The notes below the pieces were generated by a model, which was not told the DNA's origin, searched no databases, and worked only from the letters and a program-made list of their open reading frames with translations. The translations under genes and the position numbers were made by a program. Positions 27,411 through 36,266 of a stretch of DNA of 64,000 bases are shown in pieces. Each line of letters opens with the position of its first letter. Within the stretch, counting starts at the first letter, position 1. Origin of the DNA: Acidisoma silvae (lineage in GTDB: Bacteria > Pseudomonadota > Alphaproteobacteria > Acetobacterales > Acetobacteraceae). The stretch spans positions 48,760 through 112,759 of the forward strand of contig NZ_JAESVB010000011.1 in the NCBI RefSeq assembly GCF_020618775.1, written 5' to 3'.

Positions 27411-27486
27411 CGTCATACCCGCGAAAGCGGGCATCTTCTGCGGCGGCCCTGGCGAGGTGGAGATGCCCGCTTTCGCGGGCATGACG
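27411..27486. repeat. palindromic intergenic element, copy 3
   Basis: A 76-base element between the porin terminator and the convergent glycosidase-Hint gene. Left arm CGTCATACCCGCGAAAGCGGG, right arm CCCGCTTTCGCGGGCATGACG, with a GC-rich middle. It is the cleanest copy with copy 4. Confidence 0.88.
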
Positions 27487-27544
27487 GTTCAAGGTGATTC
27501 TGACCGAGCGTGACAAACTCCAGCGGTGCAGACGACGGGCGATA

Positions 27545-27570
27545 GGCCGGATCGCGTCAGCGACCCGGCC
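27545..27570 (-). terminator. hairpin after glycosidase-Hint gene
   Basis: GGCCGGATCGC and GCGACCCGGCC form an 11-base stem with one mismatch around a GTCA loop, 15 bases past the stop codon at 27586. There is no strong U tract, so the terminator call is tentative. Confidence 0.5.
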
Positions 27571-27585
27571 TAAGCCGTGACACTC

Positions 27586-29427
27586 TCAGGCCGTGCGGCG
27601 ACGGCGCGACGCAGGGCGATGGGTCAGAAGCCGCGCCCGCACGCGGTCAACGGCAGGGCCGCTGACCGTGATCGGCGCATAGGTCAGTGCCTCGCCCATG
27701 AAAGCGATGTCGCGCGACGCGGCGCCCCAGCCGGGATGCAGGTCGATCACCGGACCTTCACCAAAGAAGGCATCGTCGCTGCCGCTGAGATAGCTCTCCG
27801 CCGGCAGGCCTTCAGCCAGAAGAATGTCGTGGTCGGCGAGCGCGACATGGAAATAGGTGACGGACGCCACCCGCTCCTGCCGGACCGCATCTCCGTTGAT
27901 AAGGTATTTGACGGGGATCAGCCTGTCCTCGGCATAGACCGCATGATCCGGCGACAGAACCAGGTCGCGCGACGGCAGGCCGCCGCCGAAAGCACCGGCG
28001 CGGACCCGCACGGGCAGAACCATCTCCGGCATGGGATGCCGGCCGCAATCGATGCGACGCGAGCCGATCCAGGTGACGGGTCGAGCCTCGCCGTCGAGCG
28101 TGAGGACAAGATCGCCGACCGTCAGGCTTTCCACCGCCACGTCGCCCTGCGGGGTCCGCAGACGCGTGCCGCCGGCAAAGCAGGCAACCGAATTGGGATC
28201 GACTTCGACGATCAGCGGATGGTCGGTGATGGAAAGATCGACCGAGCTGACATTGGTATATTCCGCAATCGGCGTCGTACCTTCCAGCGGATCATAGACA
28301 TCGACCGTCTGATAGGTGGCACCCAGATTGACCGTGACGGTCGTTGCCGCGACGGAGAGTTCCGTCTGGGTCGTGTAATCCCAGATGGCAGGCTCGGCCC
28401 AGACCACGATATCCGTGTCGCCGTTGGACTTCTGCAATTCCAGCGTATTGCCGTCGGACGGCAGATTGGTCAGCGTGTAGTCCAGCAGCGTCGGCGTGAA
28501 GGTGGAGGCGTCGCTGCCCGTATCGGCCAGGATCGTCGTCAGGTTGTGGATGGCGACGGCAGCCTCTTTCGGGGCGCCGGAAGAATCGAACAGCCCATAG
28601 CCGTCATTGGACGAACTGGTTGTGGGATAAGCGTCGAGCAGCTGGTACAGATAGGTCTCGCTGATGCCGTCCTTCGACGCATCCATAAGAAGGTCCAGCG
28701 TATATTTGGCCTGCACGTCCTCATTGACGCCGTTGACGGTGTTGAGATCGGTGCTGTAGCCGGTCTCCGTAAAAACGGCCGGGCCGACGTCTCCCAATTC
28801 GTTCAGGAGAGAGGCCGCAGGCGACAGATACCCAGCGGGCGCGTTACCGTAGGTCGGATAGGGATGCGCGGTGTCGTTATCCGCCAAACCCGACGTGGTA
28901 AAGGGGTTCGGGCCGTTCGCTATGCCACCAGCCCCCCAGCCGGTGAAATAATCGACGGCCACATTGGCCAGGGTCGAATCCCCTTTGACATCGGCATAGA
29001 TGTCTTCTTGCAACGTGATCGCCGCCGTCAGGCCGGTCAGCACGTCACCGCTTGCGGTGATGTAGGTCAGGGGGAAGTTGTTGAGCTCATTGGTGCCTTC
29101 GACGGCGACGACACTGCCGGGATAGGCGGATTCCAGCGTATCGATGAGGCTCAGCTCATAGGTCAGGTCAGCCTGCGTCACCGTGCCGCCGGCGAAGGGC
29201 TCGATGGTGAACTGGATGCCGGCCGCGGCCAAGGCTTCATAGGCTGTGATAGAGGCAGACCCGCCTATGCCACCGCTGATCGCATCGCGGACATTGCTGA
29301 TTCCGAGATACTGGAGATCGGACAAAACCTGTTCGTAGTTGTCGTACAATCCATCGGTATATTCGAGGCGTGTATTGACGCCAATGGAACCGATGAAGTC
29401 CGCAGCGCGTTCAACGGTCGAGCTCAT
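27586..29427 (-). CDS. clan-A glycosidase-like domain fused to a Hint_2 domain
   Basis: A 613-residue two-part protein. Residues 1 to about 400 look like a TIM-barrel glycoside hydrolase: GTNELN matches the acid/base Asn-Glu motif, and VFTETGYST places a possible nucleophile Glu; a beta-rich segment follows. Residues about 430-570 are a Hint domain (Hedgehog/intein fold) beginning CFAGGTRLRTPQGDVAVESLTVGD, with its Cys at the splice position and LVLSPDHAVYAEDRLI later. The C-terminal 40 residues are basic. No Sec signal is seen, so type I or another export route is likely. The Hint domain suggests self-cleavage. Substrate and exact glycosidase family are unknown. Confidence 0.72.
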   Translation of the reverse strand: MSSTVERAADFIGSIGVNTRLEYTDGLYDNYEQVLSDLQYLGISNVRDAISGGIGGSASITAYEALAAAGIQFTIEPFAGGTVTQADLTYELSLIDTLESAYPGSVVAVEGTNELNNFPLTYITASGDVLTGLTAAITLQEDIYADVKGDSTLANVAVDYFTGWGAGGIANGPNPFTTSGLADNDTAHPYPTYGNAPAGYLSPAASLLNELGDVGPAVFTETGYSTDLNTVNGVNEDVQAKYTLDLLMDASKDGISETYLYQLLDAYPTTSSSNDGYGLFDSSGAPKEAAVAIHNLTTILADTGSDASTFTPTLLDYTLTNLPSDGNTLELQKSNGDTDIVVWAEPAIWDYTTQTELSVAATTVTVNLGATYQTVDVYDPLEGTTPIAEYTNVSSVDLSITDHPLIVEVDPNSVACFAGGTRLRTPQGDVAVESLTVGDLVLTLDGEARPVTWIGSRRIDCGRHPMPEMVLPVRVRAGAFGGGLPSRDLVLSPDHAVYAEDRLIPVKYLINGDAVRQERVASVTYFHVALADHDILLAEGLPAESYLSGSDDAFFGEGPVIDLHPGWGAASRDIAFMGEALTYAPITVSGPAVDRVRARLLTHRPASRRRRTA

Positions 29428-30215
29428 AATTTCTCCAGACCAATACTCATTTATACGAAAACGTTACCTGGAATAGCTTAGGAATGACCGGCAATACAAT
29501 CAGAAGATGCGCTGATTTGTTTGGCCCTCATCAAGCCGCATGGCGCCACCCATCAAACGTAGTAGATCCGACGCGTTCGCGTCGGTTTTAAAAAAAGCAA
29601 TGACGCCATTGTGATAGTCTTTGTCATGCCATTATGGGTGCCGAAGGCTTCCTCGGCTGCGGCTGGAGACGCCAAAGCGCCAGAAACCTCGGCGAAAAAT
29701 CCATGAATGTGCAAAACTGCACATAAAATCACACGGAATTTGAATTTTGACGACCCGCCCAGGCAAAAGCGACCATCGCCCGGACAACAGCGTTCCATCG
29801 CCCGAAATACCATCCGGCGCGACAAGTTTACGCCGCATGCAGTTAAGCCCGATCAGTTTTCGAGCAAAGTTTCCTTATCAACCTTATGTCGCGCCTGACC
29901 CGAGATCTGCATAAAACAACCGGTCCGTGACGCTTTCATGACGGTTCAGATGAAGAAAATCCCCTGATCTCAGAACAAAATTTATGGATTATCCTAAATT
30001 GTCGCGTTTCTGCCGCGCGATAATTTATTGCCCTTGCAACAACCTTCATCTTCTCCAACAATATTTTGTTGCTAATTAGATACTTTAAATTGATATACCT
30101 CTTTAGAGTTACGTTTTCCAATCAATGGCGCCTTGCCCATCTTTTGGCTGATCTGGCGCGCGGTCCGGCACAAAAATCAGCCTCCTTTTGACGAACGCGC
30201 CTCGTCGGTTTAAGG
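29428..30215. other. long non-coding region before thi operon
   Basis: Nearly 800 bases without a believable gene, AT-rich especially from 29930 to 30115. It contains an isolated intrinsic terminator (29568-29589). At the right end, TTGACG (30188-30193) with a 17-base spacer to TAAGGA (30211-30216) is a plausible promoter for the TPP riboswitch transcript. Nothing else was recognised. Confidence 0.5.
29568..29589 (+). terminator. orphan intrinsic terminator
   Basis: CCGACGC-GTTC-GCGTCGG is a perfect seven-base stem followed directly by TTTT. It points along the plus strand, but no plus-strand gene ends upstream; the nearest gene runs the other way. It may end a small RNA or an antisense transcript starting between about 29430 and 29550. 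Confidence 0.65.
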
Positions 30216-30216
30216 A

Positions 30217-30329
30217 TCGGAGCACCAAGGGGAGCCCCAAAGCGAGGGGCTGAGAGGTCATTCCGGTGCGAGCCGGCCATGGCGACCCTTCGAACCTGAT
30301 CCAGGTCATGCTGGCGAAGGGATGGACCG
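30217..30329 (+). ncRNA. TPP riboswitch (THI element)
   Basis: Class matches the thiamine pyrophosphate aptamer: GGGGAGCCCC, then GGCTGAGAG, then ACCCTTCGAACCTGATCCA, then the closing GCGAAGGGA. The order and spacing of the pyrimidine- and pyrophosphate-sensing arms are conserved. It lies about 95 bases before the thiO start, so it should repress thiOSGE when TPP is abundant. Confidence 0.93.
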
Positions 30330-30382
30330 TTTCCGGCGATTCTGGCCCCCGATGGGGATAAGCGCCGGGCCAAACCCACCCT

Positions 30383-30416
30383 CCTCCCGTCTGGTCTGAT
30401 CGATGACGACGGGGGT
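30383..30416 (+). promoter_or_regulatory. SD-sequestering hairpin, riboswitch expression platform
   Basis: CTCCCGTC pairs with GACGGGGG around a 16-base loop, hiding the purine-rich ribosome site GGGGG (30411-30415) that serves thiO. This suggests translational control by the upstream TPP aptamer. The switching partner strand was not identified. Confidence 0.55.
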
Positions 30417-30421
30417 TGAGC

Positions 30422-31423
30422 GTGCGAATAACCGTCATAGGCGCCGGCATTGCCGGCCTGACCACGGCCTGGGCCCTGGCGGAAGCGGGCGCCGAGGTCC
30501 GTGTTATCGAAGCCAGTGCGATTTTGGCAGCATCCGCCTGCTCGCGCTTCGCCGGCGGCATGCTGGCGCCATGGTGCGAGGCGGAATCGGCTGAGCCGCT
30601 GGTCGTCGCCCTCGGTCAGGAGGCCTTGCGCCATTGGCCAAGGGTATTTCCGGACACCCGCCAGCGCGGCAGCCTCGTCCTTGCTTTGGGGCGCGACGCG
30701 CCGGACCTCGCCCGCTTTGGCCGCCGCACGGAAGGCCACCAGACGCTGGACAATGACGGCATCGCGGCGCTGGAGCCTGATCTGGACGGGCGTTTTCGCG
30801 CAGGCCTCTTCTACCCAGAGGAAGCGCATCTCGATCCCCGCGCGGTGCTGCCGGCCCTGGCCGCTGCGCTGGCGGCGCGGGGCGTGACCTTCGCCTTCGG
30901 CCAGACGGCCGATCCCGATGACCCATCCTTGGGCGTGGTCGCCGATTGCCGGGGACTGGCGGCCCAGGACAGGCTGGCCAATCTGCGCGGCGTCAAAGGC
31001 GAAATGCTGATCCTGCGCTGCCCCGCCCTGTCTCTCAGCCGTCCCATCAGGCTGCTGCATCCGCGGTTTCCGCTCTATATCGTGCCGCGCGGCGACGGCG
31101 TCTTCATGCTGGGCGCGACCATGCTGGAAAGCGGCGAGCGTCATCGCGTGACGGCACGCTCGGTCGTGGAACTGCTCAACGCCGCCTATGCGCTGCATCC
31201 CGCCTTTGGCGAGGCCGAGATTCTGGAAATGGGGGCCGATGCCCGGCCGGCTTTCGCGGACAATCTGCCGCGCCTGCGGCCCTTCGGCAAAGGCAGCCTG
31301 CGCGTCAACGGACTGTACCGGCACGGCTTTCTGCTGTCGCCCGCGCTTGCCAAACGCGCCGCCGATTATCTGCTGCATGGCGTCAAATCACAGGAGGTGA
31401 TGGATGAAAATCCTGGTCAATAA
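30422..31423 (+). CDS. thiO: glycine oxidase ThiO
   Basis: FAD-dependent oxidase of about 333 residues that converts glycine to dehydroglycine (iminoglycine) for the thiazole ring of thiamine. The dinucleotide motif ITVIGAGIAGLTTAWAL starts at residue 3, with FAGGMLAPWCEAE and a late NGLYRHGFLLSPALA typical of ThiO. The GTG at 30422 has GGGGG six bases upstream; a TTG at 30416 is also in frame but touches that site. It is first in the operon and overlaps thiS by 20 bases. Confidence 0.9.
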   Translation: MRITVIGAGIAGLTTAWALAEAGAEVRVIEASAILAASACSRFAGGMLAPWCEAESAEPLVVALGQEALRHWPRVFPDTRQRGSLVLALGRDAPDLARFGRRTEGHQTLDNDGIAALEPDLDGRFRAGLFYPEEAHLDPRAVLPALAAALAARGVTFAFGQTADPDDPSLGVVADCRGLAAQDRLANLRGVKGEMLILRCPALSLSRPIRLLHPRFPLYIVPRGDGVFMLGATMLESGERHRVTARSVVELLNAAYALHPAFGEAEILEMGADARPAFADNLPRLRPFGKGSLRVNGLYRHGFLLSPALAKRAADYLLHGVKSQEVMDENPGQ

Positions 31424-31601
31424 CGAGGAAAAATCCGTCCTGAGCGGCAATCTTGCCGAGGCGCTGACCGAACTCGGCTATGACGGCGCGCTGATCGCGA
31501 CCGCCGTCAACGGCGACTTCACGCCGCGCGGCATGCGCGCGCAGCTTATGCTGCGGGAGGGCGACAGTCTGGAACTGCTCGCCCCCATGCGGGGAGGCTG
31601 A
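31404..31601 (+). CDS. thiS: sulfur-carrier protein ThiS
   Basis: Ubiquitin-like sulfur carrier of 65 residues. It begins [10 protein letters not shown] and ends in the required Gly-Gly (MRGG), which is adenylated and thiocarboxylated to donate sulfur for the thiazole ring. A textbook ribosome site AGGAGGTGA precedes the ATG. Translation is coupled to thiO by overlap and followed four bases later by thiG. Confidence 0.94.
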   Translation: MKILVNNEEKSVLSGNLAEALTELGYDGALIATAVNGDFTPRGMRAQLMLREGDSLELLAPMRGG

Positions 31602-31605
31602 GGCC

Positions 31606-32373
31606 ATGCAAGTCTATGGCGTTTCTCTGTCATCGCGCTTGCTGCTGGGCACATCGCAATATCCCTCGCCCGCCATCATGACGGCGGCCGTGCAGGCGTC
31701 CGGCGCGGAAATCGTCACCGTTTCGCTGCGCCGTGAATCGGGTGCTGAACGCGCAGGCCAAAGCTTCTGGTCCATCATCCGCGCCCTCGGCCTGCGGGTG
31801 CTGCCCAATACCGCCGGCTGTCATTCGGTGAAAGAGGCCGTGACGACGGCGCAGATGGCGCGGGAGGTGTTCGAGACCAACTGGATCAAGCTGGAAGTCA
31901 TCGGCCATCACGACAGTCTGCAACCGGATGTTTTCGGCCTGGTGGAAGCCGCCCGCATCCTCGCGGCCGATGGTTTCGACGTCTTTCCCTATACGACCGA
32001 AGACCTGATCGTCGGCGAAAAACTGCTCGATGCCGGCTGCCGGGTTCTGATGCCCTGGGGTGCGCCGATCGGGTCGGGTCGTGGATTGAACAACCTGCAC
32101 GGGCTGCGCGCCATGCGCGCGCATTTCCCCGATACGCCGCTTGTCATCGATGCCGGCATCGGCCTGCCCTCCCATGCGGCGCAGGCGATGGAACTGGGTT
32201 TCGATGCCGTGCTCCTCAATACCGCCGTCGCGAAGGCGGGCGATCCGGCTTTGATGGCAGCCGCCTTCGCTGGCGCCATCACGGCGGGCCGGCAGGCCTA
32301 TGCGGCGGACCCGATGCCGCCGCGCGACATGGCACAGCCCTCCACCCCCGTTCTGGGATTGGCTTTCCGATGA
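31606..32373 (+). CDS. thiG: thiazole synthase ThiG
   Basis: Forms the thiazole phosphate of thiamine from deoxyxylulose phosphate, dehydroglycine and ThiS thiocarboxylate; 255 residues, TIM barrel. The active-site lysine lies in [35 protein letters not shown] and [28 protein letters not shown] are the family blocks. It overlaps thiE by four bases. Confidence 0.95.
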   Translation: MQVYGVSLSSRLLLGTSQYPSPAIMTAAVQASGAEIVTVSLRRESGAERAGQSFWSIIRALGLRVLPNTAGCHSVKEAVTTAQMAREVFETNWIKLEVIGHHDSLQPDVFGLVEAARILAADGFDVFPYTTEDLIVGEKLLDAGCRVLMPWGAPIGSGRGLNNLHGLRAMRAHFPDTPLVIDAGIGLPSHAAQAMELGFDAVLLNTAVAKAGDPALMAAAFAGAITAGRQAYAADPMPPRDMAQPSTPVLGLAFR

Positions 32374-32990
32374 TCCTTGACCCTTTCTATCTCATTGTCG
32401 ACGACGTTTCCTGGCTGCCGCGCTTTCTGCCGCTCGGTCTGCGCTTCGTCCAGTTGCGTATCAAGGATAAGCCGGAGGCGGCATTGCGTGCGCAAATCGG
32501 CACAGCGCGCGATCTTTGCGCGGCAACGGGCGCCGTGCTGGTCGTCAATGACTATTGGCGGATCGCCATCGATGCCAAATGCGACTTCATCCATCTTGGC
32601 CAGGAAGACCTGGAAAGGGCGGACCTGGCCGCCATCCGCCGCCATGGGCTGAAGCTCGGGGTCAGCACGCATGATGCGGCGGAGCTCGACCATGCCCTGT
32701 CGGTCTCGCCCGACTATGTGGCCCTCGGCCCCGTCTTCCCGACGATCCTGAAGCAGATGCCCTGGGCGCCGCAGGGCCTGCCGCGCGTCACCGACTGGAA
32801 GGCCCGCGTGGGCAGCCTGCCCTTGGTCGGCATCGGCGGGCTGACGCCCGAGCGCGGCCGCGCGGTGCTGGAAGCCGGTGCCGATAGCGTCGCCGTGGTG
32901 ACGGACGTGCTGCGCCACGCCGATCCGCAGACGCGCGCCGCGGAGTGGCTCAGCGCCACCGACCCCTGGCGCCGGACTGTTACCGACTGA
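32370..32990 (+). CDS. thiE: thiamine-phosphate synthase ThiE
   Basis: Joins the thiazole and pyrimidine phosphates to make thiamine phosphate; 206 residues. The motifs [37 protein letters not shown] and [12 protein letters not shown] are all recognisable. It closes the riboswitch-controlled operon. thiC and thiD are not present here, so the pyrimidine branch must be encoded elsewhere. It ends 15 bases before a large inverted repeat. Confidence 0.92.
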   Translation: MILDPFYLIVDDVSWLPRFLPLGLRFVQLRIKDKPEAALRAQIGTARDLCAATGAVLVVNDYWRIAIDAKCDFIHLGQEDLERADLAAIRRHGLKLGVSTHDAAELDHALSVSPDYVALGPVFPTILKQMPWAPQGLPRVTDWKARVGSLPLVGIGGLTPERGRAVLEAGADSVAVVTDVLRHADPQTRAAEWLSATDPWRRTVTD

Positions 32991-33004
32991 CATTTGTTGT
33001 GTAG

Positions 33005-33060
33005 GGCGACATATGCAAATTATTCCTAGACACGGAGTGGGAATTGGTGCATATGTCGCC
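33005..33060. repeat. 13-base perfect inverted repeat between thiE and DUF1127 gene
   Basis: GGCGACATATGCA and its exact complement TGCATATGTCGCC flank a 30-base loop with a further partial AATT/AATT pairing. It starts 15 bases after thiE and ends 27 bases before the DUF1127 start. No T tract follows, so a regulator site or 5' leader structure is as likely as termination. Confidence 0.75.
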
Positions 33061-33087
33061 TCACAGAACAAATGAGAGGCCACCCCG

Positions 33088-33345
33088 ATGTCGACCCTGA
33101 CCCAAACCGCTGACGAGGTTTTTGTCTCCGCAGCTCCCGCTCAGGCGATTGACTTTCTCGGGCTGACGATGATCCCGGCAGCCCTGAAGCGCCTCGTCGC
33201 TTTCGTGCAGGCCGAACGGCAGGCCGCCCAGGAGCGCCGCCGCATCACCCGCGAGCTGAACACCTATACGGCCCGCGAATTGGCGGAAATGGGCCTCAGC
33301 CGCCTCGACATCCCGGCCGTCGCCGCCGGCACCTACGGCGCCTGA
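33088..33345 (+). CDS. DUF1127 small protein
   Basis: Small protein of 85 residues whose second half is the DUF1127 (YjiS-like) motif: RRRITRELNTYTARELAEMGLSRLDI. Members are Arg-rich, common in alphaproteobacteria and often stress- or phosphate-regulated, with RNA-linked roles shown for a few. The N-terminal 40 residues are not conserved. It is a monocistronic gene with a striking inverted repeat in its leader and palindromic element copy 4 right after it. Confidence 0.85.
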   Translation: MSTLTQTADEVFVSAAPAQAIDFLGLTMIPAALKRLVAFVQAERQAAQERRRITRELNTYTARELAEMGLSRLDIPAVAAGTYGA

Positions 33346-33357
33346 GACTTTTCCCGG

Positions 33358-33433
33358 CGTCATGCCCGCGAAAGCGGGCATCTACTTATCGCAGCTTCTG
33401 GCAAAGAAGATTCCCGCTTTCGCGGGAATGACG
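33358..33433. repeat. palindromic intergenic element, copy 4
   Basis: A 76-base element starting 12 bases after the DUF1127 stop. Left arm CGTCATGCCCGCGAAAGCGGG, right arm CCCGCTTTCGCGGGAATGACG. It is nearly identical in its arms to copy 3. Confidence 0.88.
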
Positions 33434-33472
33434 CTGCTTCAATCAGAACCTGACGGCGTTTAGACTGAGGGG

Positions 33473-34063
33473 ATGGACGCTCCATCCCCCAACAGTCTGG
33501 CCCCCAAGAGTCTGGCCCCCAACAGTTTGGCCCCTGACATTCTGCCCGATCTTCTGGAAACGGGCCTCGACCTCGTCATCTGCGGCACGGCGGCCGGTCG
33601 CGCGTCGGCCGCACGGGGCGCCTATTACGCCGGTCCGGGCAATCGCTTCTGGCCCGTTCTGGCCGAAACCGGGCTGACGCCGCACCGCTTCCAGCCCCAT
33701 GATTTTCCGCATCTTTTGTCGCTGGGTATCGGCCTGACCGATATCTGCAAGACGGTTTCAGGCCAGGATGACAGCCTGCCGCGCCACGGTTTCGACCGTG
33801 ACCGGCTGCGAGCGGCGATGGCGCTATATCGCCCGCAGCTGCTCGCCTTCAACAGCAAGCGCGCGGCCGCCGAATTTTACGCAGTCCCGACCGGACGGCT
33901 GACCTATGGGCCGCAGCCGGCGACGGCAGCCATGCCCGAAATCTGGGTTCTGCCCTCGACCTCGGGCCTCGCCTGCCGCGCCTGGGACGCGACGCCCTGG
34001 CAGGCCATGGCGTCGCGCGTTCTGGCAATCAGGCAGGCACGAAATTCAGCACCAGCCCATTGA
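33473..34063 (+). CDS. mug: mismatch-specific uracil-DNA glycosylase, Mug/TDG family
   Basis: DNA repair enzyme of 196 residues removing uracil or thymine from G mismatches. The block LVICGTAAGRASAARGAYYAGPGNRFWP is the family active-site region, though the usual G-I-N-P is replaced by CGTAAG as in a subset of the family. PSTSGLA near the end is the second motif. The N-terminus carries a Pro-Asn-Ser-Leu-Ala-type pentapeptide repeat encoded by a DNA tandem repeat, so its length may vary. It overlaps convergent msrB by 35 bases. Confidence 0.82.
   Translation: MDAPSPNSLAPKSLAPNSLAPDILPDLLETGLDLVICGTAAGRASAARGAYYAGPGNRFWPVLAETGLTPHRFQPHDFPHLLSLGIGLTDICKTVSGQDDSLPRHGFDRDRLRAAMALYRPQLLAFNSKRAAAEFYAVPTGRLTYGPQPATAAMPEIWVLPSTSGLACRAWDATPWQAMASRVLAIRQARNSAPAH
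33488..33547 (+). repeat. 15-base tandem repeat inside mug
   Basis: CCCAACAGTCTGGCC, CCCAAGAGTCTGGCC and CCCAACAGTTTGGCC follow each other with one or two differences, and a fourth degenerate unit follows. Being a multiple of three, copy-number change would keep the frame and only alter the N-terminal linker. Confidence 0.85.
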
Positions 34064-34442
34064 TGCAGTAGCGCAGATGCGTCGGCGGCGGGCCGTCCGG
34101 GAAGACATGGCCCAGATGGCCGCCGCAATTGGCGCAATGCACTTCCGTCCGCAGCATGCCATGCGTACGATCTTCGGTCGTCTCCACGGCTCCCGGCAGC
34201 GGCGTGTCGAAGCTCGGCCAGCCGGTGCCGCTCTCGAACTTGGTGTCACCCCGGAAAACCGGATTGTCGCAGCCCACGCATTCGAAGGTGCCGGGGCGCT
34301 TTTCGCGCAGCAGCGCGCAGGAGCCGGGACGTTCCGTCGCGTGGCCGCGCAGGATGGCGAATTGATCCGGCGTCAGCTTCGCCCGCCATTCGGCCTCGGT
34401 CAGCGTGACCGGGAATGTCTGTTCGCCCGTCTGCATGTCCAT
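34029..34442 (-). CDS. msrB: peptide-methionine (R)-S-oxide reductase
   Basis: Repairs methionine-R-sulfoxide in proteins; 137 residues. The two zinc CxxC pairs are present (ECVGCD and CANCGG), as are SGTGWPSF and the catalytic Cys in RYCINGL. No signal peptide, so cytosolic. The ATG at 34442 has AAAGGA at good spacing. The 3' end overlaps the convergent mug gene by 35 bases. Confidence 0.94.
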   Translation of the reverse strand: MDMQTGEQTFPVTLTEAEWRAKLTPDQFAILRGHATERPGSCALLREKRPGTFECVGCDNPVFRGDTKFESGTGWPSFDTPLPGAVETTEDRTHGMLRTEVHCANCGGHLGHVFPDGPPPTHLRYCINGLVLNFVPA

Positions 34443-34588
34443 GATATCTGTCCTTTAAGATCCGCCCGATAAGGTCAGGCCGGCGGGTCGCTTGTCGCTA
34501 TCGGTAGCGCGGCGCGATACCGGGCCGCAACCCAGCCGTTCCGGGCTTCCGATTGACCCTGGCAGCCCGTCCTGCGCAGAATATTGGC

Positions 34589-35185
34589 ATGATCCTGCTC
34601 ATAGACAACTACGACAGTTTTACGTTCAATCTCGTGCAGTTCTTCGGCGATCTCGGCGCCGAATGCGAGGTCTGGCGTAACGATGCGCTGTCCGTGGATG
34701 ACGTGATGCAGAAGCAGCCTGAGGCAATCGTGCTGTCGCCCGGCCCTTGCACCCCGAACGAGGCCGGTATCTGCCTCGATGTCATCCAGGCGGCGGCCGG
34801 CAAGATTCCGCTGTTTGGCGTCTGCCTCGGCCATCAGGCCATCGGTCAGTCCTTCGGCGGCCAGGTGCTGCGCGCGCCGACCCCCATGCATGGCAAGATC
34901 AGCCCGGTGACGCATGGCAATAGCGACATTTTCGAAGGCCTGCCCTCGCCCTTCAATGCCACCCGCTATCACAGCCTGATCGTCGAGCGTGAAACGCTGC
35001 CTGAGGTTCTGGTGCCAACGGCCTTCACGGAAGACGGGCTGATCATGGGTCTGCGCCATCGCAGCCTGCCCATCTTCGGCGTGCAGTTCCACCCTGAGAG
35101 CATCGCCAGCGAACACGGCCACAAGATCCTGTCGAACTTCCTGGATATCGCCCGCGGCCGGAATAAACCGGCCCGGGCCGCCTGA
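34589..35185 (+). CDS. trpG: anthranilate synthase glutamine amidotransferase component
   Basis: Class I glutamine amidotransferase of 198 residues supplying ammonia to anthranilate synthase (TrpE), and possibly to aminodeoxychorismate synthase. It starts [17 protein letters not shown], has the nucleophile Cys in GVCLGHQAI, and His/Glu in [12 protein letters not shown]. It is the first gene of a trpG-trpD-trpC-moaC-moeA run. trpE is not next to it. Confidence 0.94.
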   Translation: MILLIDNYDSFTFNLVQFFGDLGAECEVWRNDALSVDDVMQKQPEAIVLSPGPCTPNEAGICLDVIQAAAGKIPLFGVCLGHQAIGQSFGGQVLRAPTPMHGKISPVTHGNSDIFEGLPSPFNATRYHSLIVERETLPEVLVPTAFTEDGLIMGLRHRSLPIFGVQFHPESIASEHGHKILSNFLDIARGRNKPARAA

Positions 35186-35221
35186 CCGCGACAGGCCAGC
35201 TGCGATGATGAGTGCAAGCGC

Positions 35222-36259
35222 ATGAGCGGCGCGATCCGCCCCCTTTTGGCGCGTCTGGCGCGGGGCGAGACCCTGACGGAAGCCGAGGCCGAGGGCGCGT
35301 TTTCGGCCATCATGACCGGTGACGCGACCCACGCGCAAATTGCGGGGCTTCTGATGGCCATGCGCGTGCGTGGCGAGACGGTGGCCGAAATGGTCGGTGC
35401 CGTGCGCGCGCTCCGCGCCCGCATGGTGGCGATTGCCTCGCCGCCCGGCGCCATCGATGTCTGCGGCACCGGCGGCGATGAACAGGGCACGCTGAATATC
35501 TCGACCGCCGTCACCTTCGTGGTGGCCGGTGCCGGCGTGCCGGTGGCCAAGCACGGCAACCGGGCGCTGTCCTCCAAATCCGGCGCGGCCGATGTGCTGG
35601 AGCATCTGGGCATCGGCGTCGCCATGCCGCCCGCCGCCCTGGAAGACCTTCTGGCCCGCACCGGCTGCGTGTTTCTGTTCGCGCCCGCGCATCACCCGGC
35701 TTTGCGCCATGCCGCGCCCGTCCGCGCCGAACTCGGCACGCGCACGCTGTTCAACCTGCTCGGCCCCCTCGCCAATCCGGCCCGCGTGCCGCGCCAGTTC
35801 ACCGGCGTCTATGCCAGCCACTGGACGCGGCCCGTGGCGGAAGCGCTGCTGCATCTGGGCACCGAGGCCGCCTGGATCGTCCATGGCCAGGGCCTGGACG
35901 AGCTGACGCTGGCCGGCCCCAATCACGTCTCCATCCTGAAGGACGGCCGGGTTGAGGATGTCATCCTTCATGCTGGCGATGTCGGCCTGCCCCAGGCGCC
36001 GCTGTCGGCGCTGCGTGGCGGCGATGCCGCCGCCAATGCCGGCGCCTTGCAGCGCCTGATGGAAGGCGAACCCGGCCCCTATCGCGATACGGTCATTCTC
36101 AACGCCGGCGGCGCGCTGGTGGTTGCCGGCCATGCCGGCAGCCTCGCCGAAGGCGTCATGGCTGCCACCGCGTCAATCGATGAGCGCCGCGCGCTCGGCG
36201 CGCTTGACACGCTGCGCCGGGAAAGCCAGCTCCATTCCCAAGCCCATTCCAAGCACTGA
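35222..36259 (+). CDS. trpD: anthranilate phosphoribosyltransferase
   Basis: Second step of tryptophan synthesis: transfers phosphoribose from PRPP to anthranilate; 345 residues. The glycine-rich PRPP loop [15 protein letters not shown] and [15 protein letters not shown] are intact, with the LLGPLANPA block later. The last residues ([11 protein letters not shown]) are an unusual tail. It lies 36 bases after trpG and just before trpC. Confidence 0.95.
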   Translation: MSGAIRPLLARLARGETLTEAEAEGAFSAIMTGDATHAQIAGLLMAMRVRGETVAEMVGAVRALRARMVAIASPPGAIDVCGTGGDEQGTLNISTAVTFVVAGAGVPVAKHGNRALSSKSGAADVLEHLGIGVAMPPAALEDLLARTGCVFLFAPAHHPALRHAAPVRAELGTRTLFNLLGPLANPARVPRQFTGVYASHWTRPVAEALLHLGTEAAWIVHGQGLDELTLAGPNHVSILKDGRVEDVILHAGDVGLPQAPLSALRGGDAAANAGALQRLMEGEPGPYRDTVILNAGGALVVAGHAGSLAEGVMAATASIDERRALGALDTLRRESQLHSQAHSKH

Positions 36260-36266
36260 CGGACGC

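Noticed and set aside
27577..29481. 634-codon plus-strand frame opposite the glycosidase-Hint gene
   Set aside because: It has no domain and a biased composition; the minus-strand frame has glycosidase-like and Hint motifs.
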